Source of the DNA: Roseibium aggregatum IAM 12614
Lineage (GTDB): Bacteria; Pseudomonadota; Alphaproteobacteria; Rhizobiales; Stappiaceae
Direction: 5' to 3'
Assembly: GCF_000168975.1 (NCBI RefSeq)
Contig: NZ_AAUW01000019.1
Coordinates: forward strand, 62,001-126,000
Length of the DNA stretch: 64,000 bases
Shown: in pieces, positions 35,314 through 45,846 of the stretch
How the letters are laid out: the number at the start of each line of letters is the position of its first letter
Position numbering within the stretch: position 1 is the first letter of the stretch
Made by a program: the position numbers and the translations under genes
Notes under the pieces: generated by a model
Databases searched by the model: none
What the model was told of the DNA's origin: nothing
Seen by the model: only the letters and a program-made list of their open reading frames with translations

Positions 35314-35667
35314 TCAGGATTTGTCGAGTTCGAGCGCAGCCAGGCAGGCCTGCGCCAAATCCCGGTCCGAGCTATCCGAACCAGGAACCGTCGCCCATCC
35401 AGTTTCCATGAGCACGTTCCTGCGCTGGTATGCAGAGGTTTCACGAATCTTCGCCAGCTTTGCGGCGCGTTCTGTATCGGCTTGGGACAGGCTTACGCAA
35501 ACCGGCACCAGCGCTGCAATCACCTCATCATGCGACTGCGCGTTCGCCATCTTTGCCGCGCCTCCACCCGTTACCCAGCCACCCCAGAAAAATCCCACAG
35601 TGCTTACGGCAACTGCGCCGATCACGACGCCATACGCGACAGGTTTAAGCCATTCGGGAATATTCAT
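35314..35667 (-). CDS. 117-residue membrane-anchored hypothetical protein
   Basis: One N-terminal membrane helix (residues ~10-30, AYGVVIGAVAVSTVGFFWGG) followed by a short soluble domain with a Cys-containing stretch (AALVPVCVSLSQAD) and a second Cys near the end (LAQACLAAL). Proteins with this WGGWVTGG pattern recur in Hyphomicrobiales, but I know no function. ATG 35665-35667 has GGAAGGA 6 nt upstream. It is the middle gene of the three. Confidence 0.65.
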   Translation of the reverse strand: MNIPEWLKPVAYGVVIGAVAVSTVGFFWGGWVTGGGAAKMANAQSHDEVIAALVPVCVSLSQADTERAAKLAKIRETSAYQRRNVLMETGWATVPGSDSSDRDLAQACLAALELDKS

Positions 35668-35706
35668 TTTAGGTCCTTCCATTGGAGCAGGCAACGCCTT
35701 GCTGTT

Positions 35707-35967
35707 TTATGCGTCATCGTTGGCGGGCTGGTCTCGGTTGAGCACGGATTCCAGATCGTTTCCGGAGATTTCCCGCATCTCGGTCCTGCCGTGGCCCATA
35801 ATGATCAGGTAGGTTGCCTTCTTTCTGTAGGCCAGAAAGCTCACACCCTGCAGCTCCTCCTCCTCAACGAGAACCTCGTAGTCGCCTGCAGGCAAGACGT
35901 CTGAATGACCCTTTAAAGTGAAAGGATGGCAGAACGTCACAGTCGATCTGGTTGATCGCGTGTTCAT
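35707..35967 (-). CDS. 86-residue conserved hypothetical protein
   Basis: Sequence from ATG 35967: MNTRSTRSTVTFCHPFTLKG, then VLPAGDYEVLVEEEELQG and AYRKKATYLII. This RSTVTF.HPF.L.G....LPAGDYEV layout is one I associate with small proteins in rhizobia-like genomes, of unknown role. An in-frame ATG at 36003 would add 12 residues; neither start has a strong Shine-Dalgarno sequence. First gene of a minus-strand unit of three, with 39 bp to the next gene. Confidence 0.6.
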   Translation of the reverse strand: MNTRSTRSTVTFCHPFTLKGHSDVLPAGDYEVLVEEEELQGVSFLAYRKKATYLIIMGHGRTEMREISGNDLESVLNRDQPANDDA

Positions 35968-36297
35968 GTTGGATGCCGCCAATCTGTTTGATGGTTGCGT
36001 CATGCAATCGCAATGAGAGTCTTTTCAAGGAAAAGTGCCCGCAGACGCGATCTTGCCGATAACATTATCAGGCACTTTGATGACGCAGGCTGATCCAGGT
36101 TAGTCTGGAGACTTTTATTCGTCTGTGTTCGCTCGCTCCTTTAGAACGTGCGGTTTCCGGCCCTTTTCACTTGCCGGACCGCAATTCACAGAGACAACTC
36201 TTTTTTGGGCCGAAGGCCAAGCCAGAGAGGCGATCTCATCCAGCGACGAGCAAGGATCCGGAAGGTCGGGAGCGCGATCCGGTAACGGCCGCAGCAG

Positions 36298-37032
36298 TTA
36301 TTTCAGCACCGGCCCTGTGTGATCGAGGTAGGCCTCGTCGAACTCTGCAAGTTCGACAAGGCGATGCCGATTGTCGAACGTCACGTGACCGTTTCGAAAA
36401 GTCAGCAGTTGGTTTTCCCGCAATTGCCGCAAGACCCGATTGACGTGGACTGCGCTTAATCCAAGTGCGTCGGCAAGATGATATTGCGTCAACGGGCACT
36501 CGAAGCCTGCCTTGCTGCCCATGCCCACCAGGGCCAACCTGGCGCCGAGTTCGAGCAGAAAATGCGCCATGCGCGCACCTGCGTCGCGGCGGGCAACGTT
36601 CACAAGATGCTCAACCACCATTGCTTCGTCCCGTGACGCGGCCCACAGGATCGCGTTTGCCAGGCGAGGCGTCTGCGCGAAGGCTTCAAGCAGGTCGCTC
36701 GCCAGAACCTCGATGGCCTGGATGTCGGTAACCGGCTCAAAGCTGTGATCGGACGTGCGCAAGAGCACGCTACGCAGGCCCAGGAAATCACCCGGGATCT
36801 GAAAATCAATGATCTGGCGCGTGCCATCTCGCTGGACCTTGTAGGAACAGACCCAACCTTCTGAGAGAATGTAGGCTGCCTGTTCCGATTGCCCCTGCTG
36901 CACGAGATCTCGCCCCGCCGTAAAGGACCGGCGGCGCTTGTGCAATCGTTTCAGAACCTCAAGCTCTGCCGGGGACAACGTTACGTATCCCGCCAGTTTC
37001 CGAGTGAAGGGGCTGTTTTCAATCACGTTCAA
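36298..37032 (-). CDS. Crp/Fnr-family transcriptional regulator
   Basis: 244 residues. The cyclic-nucleotide-binding-like beta-roll (residues ~25-140: AGRDLVQQGQSEQAAYILSEGWVCSYKV) leads to a Crp-type winged helix (CPLTQYHLADALGLSAVHVNRVLRQLRENQLL, residues ~180-212). There is no Fnr-type N-terminal Cys cluster, so oxygen sensing by iron-sulfur is unlikely. The ATG overlaps nothing; upstream is a divergent small gene. This group often controls stress genes in rhizobia-like bacteria. Its target may include the three small genes downstream, which is inference. Confidence 0.87.
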   Translation of the reverse strand: MNVIENSPFTRKLAGYVTLSPAELEVLKRLHKRRRSFTAGRDLVQQGQSEQAAYILSEGWVCSYKVQRDGTRQIIDFQIPGDFLGLRSVLLRTSDHSFEPVTDIQAIEVLASDLLEAFAQTPRLANAILWAASRDEAMVVEHLVNVARRDAGARMAHFLLELGARLALVGMGSKAGFECPLTQYHLADALGLSAVHVNRVLRQLRENQLLTFRNGHVTFDNRHRLVELAEFDEAYLDHTGPVLK

Positions 37033-37184
37033 GTGGGACCTACCGGGCCGGTGACGATTTCATACACGGGACTGTGCTGGCACTGCTTTCGATCAGTCCA
37101 GCTTAATGCACTTCCTGCGACAATGGGAAATTCAAGAGGCACAAGGCCATCCTTGAAGTTCAATTCCGACAAAGGAATACCGCA

Positions 37185-37421
37185 ATGCCTGACCAGACAG
37201 ATTACGCCGGAATGGCTGCGCTTTCGATCTGCGAGGCACTCCTGCTTGCCTTGAACGATCATAAGCTCCTTCCCGAGCATGAGATTGTCGGCGTTCTGCA
37301 GGACGCCGCAGCGGCTCACGAAAACGCCCTTGGGACAGAAGCCGAGAGGAAAACGCACCAGGCTGCCGCAAGCTTGATCAAGCGTATCATAGCCGGCGGA
37401 AACTCAGTTCGGCGATTGTAG
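37185..37421 (+). CDS. 78-residue conserved hypothetical protein
   Basis: A small helical protein: MAALSICEALLLALNDHKLL, then EHEIVGVLQDAAAAHENA and HQAAASLIKRIIAGGNSVRR. AAGGAA lies about 8 nt before the ATG. Similar short proteins occur in alphaproteobacteria without assigned function. It is divergent from the Crp/Fnr gene (153 bp between starts) and may be under its control. Confidence 0.65.
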   Translation: MPDQTDYAGMAALSICEALLLALNDHKLLPEHEIVGVLQDAAAAHENALGTEAERKTHQAAASLIKRIIAGGNSVRRL

Positions 37422-37736
37422 CAAGAGCAGACTGTTGGAAACGTGCCATGCCTGCCGTCAACGAAGGCATTTTCTTTGGGAAATTTCTTGGTCTTCGAGA
37501 AGATAACTGCATTTCTATCACTGAAGCAAAATATTAAAAAGTATATTCCGAACAAAAAGTATTTATTCAATGTCGAAACCTGAAAATTCACCCATCAGTC
37601 AAAAACTATACCCAAATATGTTCCAAATAAATTTTGAAAAATTGAAAATTATTCCTATATAATACAGTATCTGCAGCAATTTTACAGGGCGCTGCCGGCA
37701 GGAGCCTACATACTTCGCCCCAAATTCGAGGGCGGA
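37422..37736. other. 315-bp AT-rich intergenic region
   Basis: Markedly AT-rich at 37480-37680. It contains the promoter at 37634-37663 for the small protein gene at 37737. Nothing else is recognised. Confidence 0.45.
37634..37663 (+). promoter_or_regulatory. sigma-70-like promoter for the 38-residue protein
   Basis: TTGAAA (37634-37639) and TATAAT (37658-37663), a perfect -10 box, are separated by 18 bp. Transcription would start near 37670, giving a leader of about 65 nt before ATG 37737. Confidence 0.6.
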
Positions 37737-37853
37737 ATGGCGACCATCAGATCCACTTTCCAAAAATTCCTGGACCCTGAATCCTTCACGACCTATGTCG
37801 CGTTTCTGAGTTTTGCGATGATTATCTACGTATCGGTTGAGGGCTATTTCTGA
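37737..37853 (+). CDS. 38-residue single-helix membrane protein
   Basis: MATIRSTFQKFLDPESF is followed by a hydrophobic helix (TYVAFLSFAMIIYVSVEGYF) and TGA. The shape, a short amphipathic or charged N-terminus then one membrane helix of ~20 residues, is that of a small membrane protein. Support: GAGGGCGGA just before the ATG and a consensus-like promoter 74 bp upstream. Function unknown; such proteins often modulate a membrane complex. Confidence 0.55.
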   Translation: MATIRSTFQKFLDPESFTTYVAFLSFAMIIYVSVEGYF

Positions 37854-38019
37854 TCAACGACGATTGCCGTCGGCTGCGTGTTGGCAGGCCGAAGGCAACT
37901 CGACGGCAACGTTCAGCTTGTTGAGGCCATAGTCTTTGAAGGGGAGATGAGCCAGGAGCCCGGCACGACAACGGCCTGGGTCGACAAGCGTCACCCCAAT
38001 TGTCTTGCGCAGCCTTGCC

Positions 38020-38916
38020 CTAGGCGGAACTTCCCGGGTCGTAGGGCTCGATACTGGTCTTCACCTCAACATCCATTCCCAAAAAGACCGCTCCGGGGCG
38101 CGGATCGTATGTTCCGCTGATGGGGATCGCCTGGCGGGGCGTCCGGGTCACGGCAACCCGAATGAGGTTCGGACTTCCGATGATGCGATTTGTCGGATCG
38201 AACTCCACCCAGCCTTCGCCGGGCAGATAGACTTCCGCCCACGCATGGGTCGCTCCGCCGCCGGAGTGCACGTGTCCGTCATCGACGACATCGTTCAGGT
38301 AACCCGTGACAAAACGGGTTGCGAACCCGGAACGGCGCGCGGCTTCCATGAACAGGAAAGCGAAATCCCGGCAACTGCCGGTTCCTTTTTTCAGAGTTGT
38401 CGCGGCGCTCTGCGTGCCGCTTCGCTCCCGCCGGATATAGGTCAGCTTGTCGTTGACCGTCTCGGACAACAGCCGCAAGAAGGCGAGGACCTCATCTGGG
38501 CCAGGACCGATCACCGCCGCCAGCCAGGCATCGATTGCCTCGCCTTCTTCCGGGTTTTCAAGCGATATGAATGGCGCAAGGTCGATAAGATCTTCCTCTG
38601 GATAAGCGAAGGGATAAGCGCTTCTGCCCCGCTTCGGAGAAGCGATGAAATCATCGTGGGAAAACCGCCTGATCAGCAGTTCGCTTCGAAACTCGAGCAC
38701 GTTCGAGGCCTCGGAAAACTCCGCGTTCGCAACAGAATTGCCGAAGGTGTCGAAGTGCCAACTGAGCCGAGGTTCGGGAGAAATGGCAATTGCAGAGGAG
38801 AGCAGCCGCAAATCGTGACCATCTCTGGGGCGCAGCAAAAGCCGGTGAGCTCCAAACTTTACCGGCCGGCTGTAGCGATATCGTGTAGTGTGGAGGATGC
38901 GAATAGCGGTTGTCAT
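38020..38916 (-). CDS. transglutaminase-like cysteine protease-fold protein
   Basis: 298 residues. An N-terminal beta-sandwich domain typical of these proteins (MTTAIRILHTTRYRYSRPVK) precedes a transglutaminase core with an intact triad: Cys182 (GTGSCRDFAFLF), His224 (ATHAWAEVYLPG) and Asp240 (EFDPTN). Bacterial members act as peptidases or amide transferases and often come in pairs. No signal peptide is seen, so it is probably cytoplasmic. It is divergent from a second transglutaminase-like gene, with 98 bp between starts. Confidence 0.87.
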   Translation of the reverse strand: MTTAIRILHTTRYRYSRPVKFGAHRLLLRPRDGHDLRLLSSAIAISPEPRLSWHFDTFGNSVANAEFSEASNVLEFRSELLIRRFSHDDFIASPKRGRSAYPFAYPEEDLIDLAPFISLENPEEGEAIDAWLAAVIGPGPDEVLAFLRLLSETVNDKLTYIRRERSGTQSAATTLKKGTGSCRDFAFLFMEAARRSGFATRFVTGYLNDVVDDGHVHSGGGATHAWAEVYLPGEGWVEFDPTNRIIGSPNLIRVAVTRTPRQAIPISGTYDPRPGAVFLGMDVEVKTSIEPYDPGSSA

Positions 38917-39014
38917 CGGAACCCTGTCGCCACCGCATGCCGTTGTTGGTTGTCCTTGGCTCGGAAAGCGCTGCAGCCTGGACCCTATTTAGCTCGTGCA
39001 CAAGGAAGATCGAC

Positions 39015-39896
39015 ATGCTCATCCGAATAGGATTTGAGATTACCGTCACATGCCCCGAGCCTGTCCCGATGCTTCTGGCGCTGAGTGTTCACAGCGATTT
39101 TGCCGGCAGAGTGATCGGTTCCGATCATGTCCGAAATATAAGCATCCCCAATATCCGGGAATACACAGACGGTTATGGCAATCGCATCACCCGGGTCACC
39201 GCTCCTGCGGGCGTTTCCACGTTCTGGTCCGACTGCATCGTGGAAGTGGATGGCCAGCCGGATGAAGTTCACCCCGCAGCATCGCAAATCCCCCTGCAGG
39301 ATCTGCCCAACGAAACATTGACCTACCTTTTTGCAAGCCGCTACTGCGACTCCGACCTGATGGGAGAATTCGCCTGGAAAAAATTCGGGCAGACGAAAGA
39401 GGGGTGGTCAAGAGTTCAGGCGATCTGCGACTTCGTTCACAGTCAGGTCACGTTCGGCTACAACTTCGGCCGGCCGGACAAAACCGCGGCAAACGTCCTG
39501 AAGGAAAAGACCGGCGTTTGCCGGGATTTTGCCCAACTGGCGATAAGCCTGTGCCGGGCGATGGGCATACCCGCCCGCTATACCAGCGGTTATCTGGGAG
39601 ACATCGGTGTCGCCGACACGGGTTTCGACGATTTCTGCGCCTGGTTCGAAGTTTTTCTGGACGGCAGATGGTACACATTTGACGCCCGCTACAACGTGCC
39701 AAGGGTCGGACGTGTTCTGATGGTCAGGGGGCATGACGCGGCCGACGTCGCGATGATGACGTCTTTCGGCACCTACGAGCTTACCGGTTTCCGAGTCTGG
39801 AGCCTGGAGTTGGCCGACACCGAAGACGACGAGGCCTTGCGTCAGTCTCTTGAAACCAGACCTCATCCCCAACAACGCGGATTGGGATCGCTGTGA
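39015..39896 (+). CDS. transglutaminase-like protein with an altered triad
   Basis: 293 residues. Shares the N-terminal sandwich (MLIRIGFEITVTCPEPVPML) and core: Cys169 in KTGVCRDFAQLA and Asp223 in WYTFDARYN. At the His position the sequence is DDFCAWFEVF, with Cys208 where a His is expected; related proteins with Ser here also exist, so this may be a subfamily trait. Activity may be changed or lost. ATG 39015 has AAGGAAGA 5 nt upstream; the frame runs 105 bp further but that reads into the divergent promoter. Confidence 0.82.
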   Translation: MLIRIGFEITVTCPEPVPMLLALSVHSDFAGRVIGSDHVRNISIPNIREYTDGYGNRITRVTAPAGVSTFWSDCIVEVDGQPDEVHPAASQIPLQDLPNETLTYLFASRYCDSDLMGEFAWKKFGQTKEGWSRVQAICDFVHSQVTFGYNFGRPDKTAANVLKEKTGVCRDFAQLAISLCRAMGIPARYTSGYLGDIGVADTGFDDFCAWFEVFLDGRWYTFDARYNVPRVGRVLMVRGHDAADVAMMTSFGTYELTGFRVWSLELADTEDDEALRQSLETRPHPQQRGLGSL

Positions 39897-40455
39897 CTGG
39901 CGTTTGATTTTACAGACGCACAGGTCGATCGAGCCGGCAGATGTATTTACCTGCAGCATGATGGCAATCAGCGGACGAAACCGAAATGCTCCGCCGAACG
40001 TCCTTGACCGCTGCCGAAGCTCGCCTTTCAGACCACACTCCCCAAAAATCCGTAGGAGTGCCTTTGTTGGTAACCAACCGCAGCTTCACCCCGGAATCGC
40101 CTTTGCTGCACTTTGCGAATTCGCCCAAAATGTACTGGCAGGGAGCCGCGCGCAGGATGAACCTGTCAGGCCGGCCGAATTTCCTTATGTTGCAAACATC
40201 AGGACTTCAGACAGTAACTGCGTTTCCTATAGACGCGTTTATTGAAAGGCATAGCTGCCACTTTTGGAGCATCCGTTAGCAGAATATTGCGCTTGCAACC
40301 CTCAAATTAGGAGCGGCAATTTTTCGCCGCTCTTTAGCTCCATCAAACACTTATTGATTTTCACGAAATCTCTTTGGTTTTGGCTTTCGACCGTAATATC
40401 TTTCGTTCTGAAATCTAATTCGCGTCGAGAAGTTAAATGGCCGAGAAGCCTGCAT
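39897..40455. other. 559-bp intergenic region, nothing recognised
   Basis: Between convergent genes. Open frames here have poor composition and no motif. The part from 40290 to 40440 is AT-rich. It may hold the remains of a lost gene. Confidence 0.4.
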
Positions 40456-41136
40456 TCATGCCGCTTCAGCCTGCTGTCGGCTCAGGATCTCCCGAACCTT
40501 TCCGGCAATGGCCTTGCCCAGGTCGATGTTGTTCTGGGCAGTGAAATGAATGCCGTCACAGCCGTCGGTGGTGATGTGATCTGCCGCGCTGAGGAAATCG
40601 ACCTTCATGAAATCGGCCATGTTCCGGTATTGCTCGGCAAGCGCCGCCGACTTTTCGTGGGCCCCGCCAAACATCCCCTGGAAATAGGGATGCGGCATAG
40701 GTGTCAGGGGCGGCGGCGCGACGACCAGGCACTTCGGTGCCGGATACGGCGTGCCGATGCCGCCACCACTTGTCAGCACCTGCCCGACCAGCTTCGACAT
40801 GCCATAGGCAATGTCATAAGGCGTGCGATTGAAGAACGGCTTGGTGTCGTTAGTCCCCAGAAGGATGATCGCGAGGTCGAGCGGCAAGTGGCTGGCCAGG
40901 GCCGACGGCAGGTACTGGCTGCCGTTCAGACGGGGATCGTTGGGATCGTCCGCGCTCGTCGTGCGGGCACTGAGGCCTTCCTCGATAACCCGGTACCCTT
41001 CGCCCAACTCGGCGGCCATTGCGCCCGTCCAGCGCTGTTCATACGGATAGCGCAGGGTCGGGGCACCTTCCACAACGGGGATCCAGCCCCAGGTCAGCGA
41101 ATCTCCGAAGCAAAGTATCGACTTTTCGTTTGCCAT
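40456..41136 (-). CDS. SGNH/GDSL-family hydrolase 1
   Basis: 226 residues, no signal peptide. Block I is ILCFGDSLTWG with nucleophile Ser13; the Asp-His pair lies in DGCDGIHFTAQ near the C-terminus; the oxyanion Asn is in LLGTND. Members deacetylate sugars or hydrolyse esters. It is the last gene of the sugar ABC operon, 29 bp after the permease, so a sugar ester or acetylated sugar is a likely substrate. GAGGAGGAAA precedes ATG 41136. It is paralogous to the hydrolase at 45847 (shared VIEEGLSARTT/IIEEGLSGRTT). Confidence 0.87.
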   Translation of the reverse strand: MANEKSILCFGDSLTWGWIPVVEGAPTLRYPYEQRWTGAMAAELGEGYRVIEEGLSARTTSADDPNDPRLNGSQYLPSALASHLPLDLAIILLGTNDTKPFFNRTPYDIAYGMSKLVGQVLTSGGGIGTPYPAPKCLVVAPPPLTPMPHPYFQGMFGGAHEKSAALAEQYRNMADFMKVDFLSAADHITTDGCDGIHFTAQNNIDLGKAIAGKVREILSRQQAEAA

Positions 41137-41165
41137 TTTTTCCTCCTCAATATTTACGGAAAGGC

Positions 41166-42122
41166 TCAATTGGATCTGGACGTTCTGATACCGTAGAAGA
41201 TGGCGGCGAGCAGGATGATCAGCCCCTGGGCAATGAGCTTGCCCGGGTCATCGATGCCGAAGGTGGTCATCACCACGAACAAGAGAGCGAAGGACAGGAC
41301 CCCGAAGAACGGGCCCCAGACGCCGCCTTCGCCCCGGCCGAAGACGACACCGCCGAGAATGGTTGCAGCCACCGCCAGAATGGGCAGGTCGAGACCGACG
41401 CGAACACTGCCGACCGCGATGGACGCGGTCTGCACGAGGGCCGCGACTGCTGCGATGAAACCGGCCAGCGTGTGAGCAAGAATGACGGTTCGCTCAACCG
41501 GAACACCTGAAAAATGTGCCGCTTCCGGGTTTTCGCCAACCGAGGTGACATACCTGCCGAACACCGTCTTTGAGAGAAACAGCGCCATCACCACGGTCAG
41601 CGCAAACCAGAACAGCACCGGAACCGGGGCCGGGCCCCATTTGATGTTGTAGATGTCGTTCAGATAGGAGGGCACGTCACCGGGTGGTTTACCGCTTGAA
41701 AGATACTGCACGAACCCAACCAGAATGATGCTGACGGCCAGCGTGACGATGACTGCCGAAACCCGGCGCTTGCCGATCATCCAGCCGTTGAAGAGACCGA
41801 TTGCGGTGCCGATCGCCAGACTGAGCCCGATGAAGAACGGCATCGACGCTCCGGGAAAGATGCCCGAGGAAATGACGTAGTTGACCAGGAGGAGGATGCC
41901 GCCGCCAGACAGGTCGATGCTCTTCACGCGCATTACCAGGAGCTGCGCCAGAACCAGCACGCCGAGCGGCGCTACCTGGCGTATGAAGATGCCCATGATA
42001 TTGGCGTTGAGCATGTGCGGCCTGGCGATCCAGAGCGTTATCAGCAGGATGGCGAACACGTAATACGCAGGCGGAACGCGCAGCAGGCGCTGCAGGAAAG
42101 GATGCTTCACGATCGCTGACAT
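41166..42122 (-). CDS. sugar ABC transporter permease (RbsC-like) 2
   Basis: 318 residues, about eight to ten membrane helices. It has the BPD_transp_2 features of ribose/xylose-type permeases: VLVLAQLLVMRVKSIDLSGG, IGLFNGWMIGKRRVSAVIVTLA, and TSVGENPEAAHFSGVPVERT. Its ATG (42120-42122) lies 2 bp after the TGA of the other permease, so translation is coupled. It pairs with that permease as a heterodimer. Confidence 0.9.
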   Translation of the reverse strand: MSAIVKHPFLQRLLRVPPAYYVFAILLITLWIARPHMLNANIMGIFIRQVAPLGVLVLAQLLVMRVKSIDLSGGGILLLVNYVISSGIFPGASMPFFIGLSLAIGTAIGLFNGWMIGKRRVSAVIVTLAVSIILVGFVQYLSSGKPPGDVPSYLNDIYNIKWGPAPVPVLFWFALTVVMALFLSKTVFGRYVTSVGENPEAAHFSGVPVERTVILAHTLAGFIAAVAALVQTASIAVGSVRVGLDLPILAVAATILGGVVFGRGEGGVWGPFFGVLSFALLFVVMTTFGIDDPGKLIAQGLIILLAAIFYGIRTSRSN

Positions 42123-42124
42123 GA

Positions 42125-43087
42125 TCAAAGCCCCATCTTCTTGCGAGTCTGGAGCCCCACGACCAGGAGCAGGAGACCGCCCTTGATCGCGGTCTGGATG
42201 AAGGGGGACACGTTGGTGAGGTTCATGCCGTTGGACAGGAGCGCCAGGACCAGTGCCCCGATCACCGTCCCCTGCAAGCTGCCGATGCCACCTGAAAGCT
42301 GGGTTCCACCGACGGCGACAGCGGTAATCGCATCCAGTTCGAACAAAAGACCGACGTTGGGATCACCCGAGACAATCCGGCCGGCCAGGAAGACACCGGC
42401 AAGTGCCGTAAAGCACGAACAGGCAACGTAGGCGAGCAGGATGTTGCGCCGGTCCGGAACACCGAAATTGCGCGCAGCATCCGGCGTGCCGTTTGCAACG
42501 CCACCACCGATGGCGAACAGATGCAGGCCGAAACGCGATCCATGCAGCAGCTTCCAGGCCACCAGAACCACTGCGATGCCCCAGAAAACGGGCATCGGCA
42601 CTCCGAAAAGCGAACCGCCAACCGACTGGATAACGATATCGGGCACAGTGCCTCCGGAGACCGGACGCAGGATGCGCGTGATTCCCAGGATGACATACTG
42701 CATTGCCAGCGTTGCGATGATCGGGTGGACATTGAGACGTGTGATCACCAGGCCGTTGCTGAGGCCGACCAACACGGCGAACAGGAAAACCGCCGGTATC
42801 GTCACGTAGCCCGGCGCATCGAGCGCCAGAATGGCCGTCGTGAAGCTGATCAGGGACCCAACCGACAGATCGAGGTCACCCACCACGACCACAAACATCT
42901 GGCCGATGGCCGTGATGACCAGCGGCATCGCCTGAGCAATCAGGTTAAAGAGGTTTTCAGAACCGAGGAACTGATCGGTTCGAAGACCGAGATAAACACT
43001 GTTGGCGATGGCGATCAGCAAGGGCAGCATCCACAAACCCTGCCGGCCTTTCGACTGCGTCAATCTCGCGAGAAATGCTTGTGTCAT
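42125..43087 (-). CDS. sugar ABC transporter permease (RbsC-like) 1
   Basis: 320 residues with the same fold: GQMFVVVVGDLDLSVGSLIS, VGLSNGLVITRLNVHPIIATLAM and GGTQLSGGIGSLQGTVIGAL. The DLSVGS motif is characteristic of the RbsC/XylH group. It starts 25 bp after the ATPase gene. A two-permease arrangement is normal for some importers of this class. Confidence 0.9.
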   Translation of the reverse strand: MTQAFLARLTQSKGRQGLWMLPLLIAIANSVYLGLRTDQFLGSENLFNLIAQAMPLVITAIGQMFVVVVGDLDLSVGSLISFTTAILALDAPGYVTIPAVFLFAVLVGLSNGLVITRLNVHPIIATLAMQYVILGITRILRPVSGGTVPDIVIQSVGGSLFGVPMPVFWGIAVVLVAWKLLHGSRFGLHLFAIGGGVANGTPDAARNFGVPDRRNILLAYVACSCFTALAGVFLAGRIVSGDPNVGLLFELDAITAVAVGGTQLSGGIGSLQGTVIGALVLALLSNGMNLTNVSPFIQTAIKGGLLLLVVGLQTRKKMGL

Positions 43088-43112
43088 GATAACTTCAATC
43101 TTGTGGGCAGGG

Positions 43113-44606
<1,494 letters not shown>

Positions 44607-44704
44607 TGCCTTCTCCCCCGGATCAATTGCTGGATATTTTCTGTCGTCAGCCAGCCGGTGCGCGGACCTGCAGCACCGGCTGGCCGTCCGGCCTCGGGAG
44701 GAGG

Positions 44705-45570
44705 CTATTTCTTGCCGTAGAGCTCCTGCAGCTTTTCCTCAGACAGCTCGGTCGGCCACCAGACGTTTGCGGACAGGTCTTCGCGGTAATATTGCTTCGC
44801 CTTGTCGACGTCCCAGCCAGTCGGGTTGTAGTCGTAGTGTTTCTTCAATTCCTTGCCTTCCAGCAGGGCAACGGCGGCACGTACGCCCGCCGCCCCCTGG
44901 GCCGGGGCATGTTCAGCGGACACGGATTTAAAGCCGTCCCGGATCCACTGACCGAAAAAGCCATTGTTGCCTTCACCGGAAATCGGCGGGATCTCTGCAC
45001 CAAACTGCTTAAACACGTCGACACAGGCACGCGTCATGTCGGCACCGGAAGACCAGATGCCATCGACAGACGGGTTGTTCAGATAAAGTGTCTCACACAG
45101 GTTCTTGACCTTGTCGTACTGCCAGTCGCCATGTTCCTCGGCGAGGATTTCGACATTCGTGCCTTCCAGAGACTGCAGCAGGCCATTGTAGCGGTTGGTG
45201 TCTTCCGGGTGGCCGGCGAGACCGCGCAACACCCAGATCTTGCCATCATTGCCAACTTCGTTGACGAGCCAGTCGCCCATCACCTTGCCGAAGTGTTCGG
45301 CACCACCCTGGATTTCGGTCGTATAGGCATCGCTCTCGATACGGCCCGTATGCATGACCACCGGAATGCCCGCGACAACTGCCTTGGCAATCGACGCATC
45401 CGCCGATGTGGACGTTACCGACTAGACAGTGATCGCATCGACGTTCTGCGCAACCAGATCCTCGATATCGGCCACCTGTTTCTTCTGATCGAAACCGGCG
45501 TCGAGCAGGATGACTGCCGAGCGCCTGACCTCGGCGAACAGCCTTCCTTTTCGCGCAGGTCCGCCGTTCC
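44705..45570 (-). pseudogene. broken sugar-binding protein gene of the ABC importer
   Basis: From 45361 down to 44705 the frame reads as a normal periplasmic binding protein C-terminal two thirds (VVMHTGRIESDAYTTEIQGG ... WVLRGLAGHPEDTNRYNGLL, SVDGIWSSGADMTRACVDVF). Just upstream an in-frame TAG (45422-45424) replaces what is Trp in relatives (DAITV-stop-SVTSTSADAS). Before it the frame continues with AVILLDAGFDQKKQVADIED, typical binding-protein sequence, but above about 45520 no single frame gives the expected start and no signal peptide is present. At least one nonsense change plus 5' frame loss make an exported product unlikely. Confidence 0.8.
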
Positions 45571-45714
45571 GGCAGCGACAACGGGTGCCGGCCGGTAGAC
45601 AAGGCGATGCCGTTCGCCGAAACGCATTCCGGCGGCGGGTGAACGCAACTGCGATGGGTGGGACCTCCTCCCAGATCCGTTAAAAATCATGACAGAACTT
45701 GCCTGTCAATAGTT

Positions 45715-45727
45715 ATTCATATTGAAT
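45715..45727. promoter_or_regulatory. AT-rich dyad, candidate ROK operator
   Basis: ATTCA (45715-45719), TAT, TGAAT (45723-45727) in a short AT-rich block between the divergent binding-protein and SGNH genes. ROK regulators commonly bind AT-rich dyads. Binding is inferred from position only. Confidence 0.4.
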
Positions 45728-45846
45728 GATTAATTTCAGAACTTGTCAGATCCCATGAGCGATGCAATGTATGATGGCGATACCGCTTTCGGCTGACCTT
45801 CGGGGCAACCGACTGTTTTCAATAATTAAATCAGGACGCTGCCAGC

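Noticed and set aside
36058..36069. GATAA-CA-TTATC dyad upstream of the small-protein operon
   Set aside because: Only 5-bp arms and AT-rich; likely by chance, and it does not match a Crp/Fnr consensus (TTGAT-N4-ATCAA).
39986..40279. A 97-codon plus-strand frame in the 559-bp gap
   Set aside because: No ribosome site, mixed composition, no recognisable motif.
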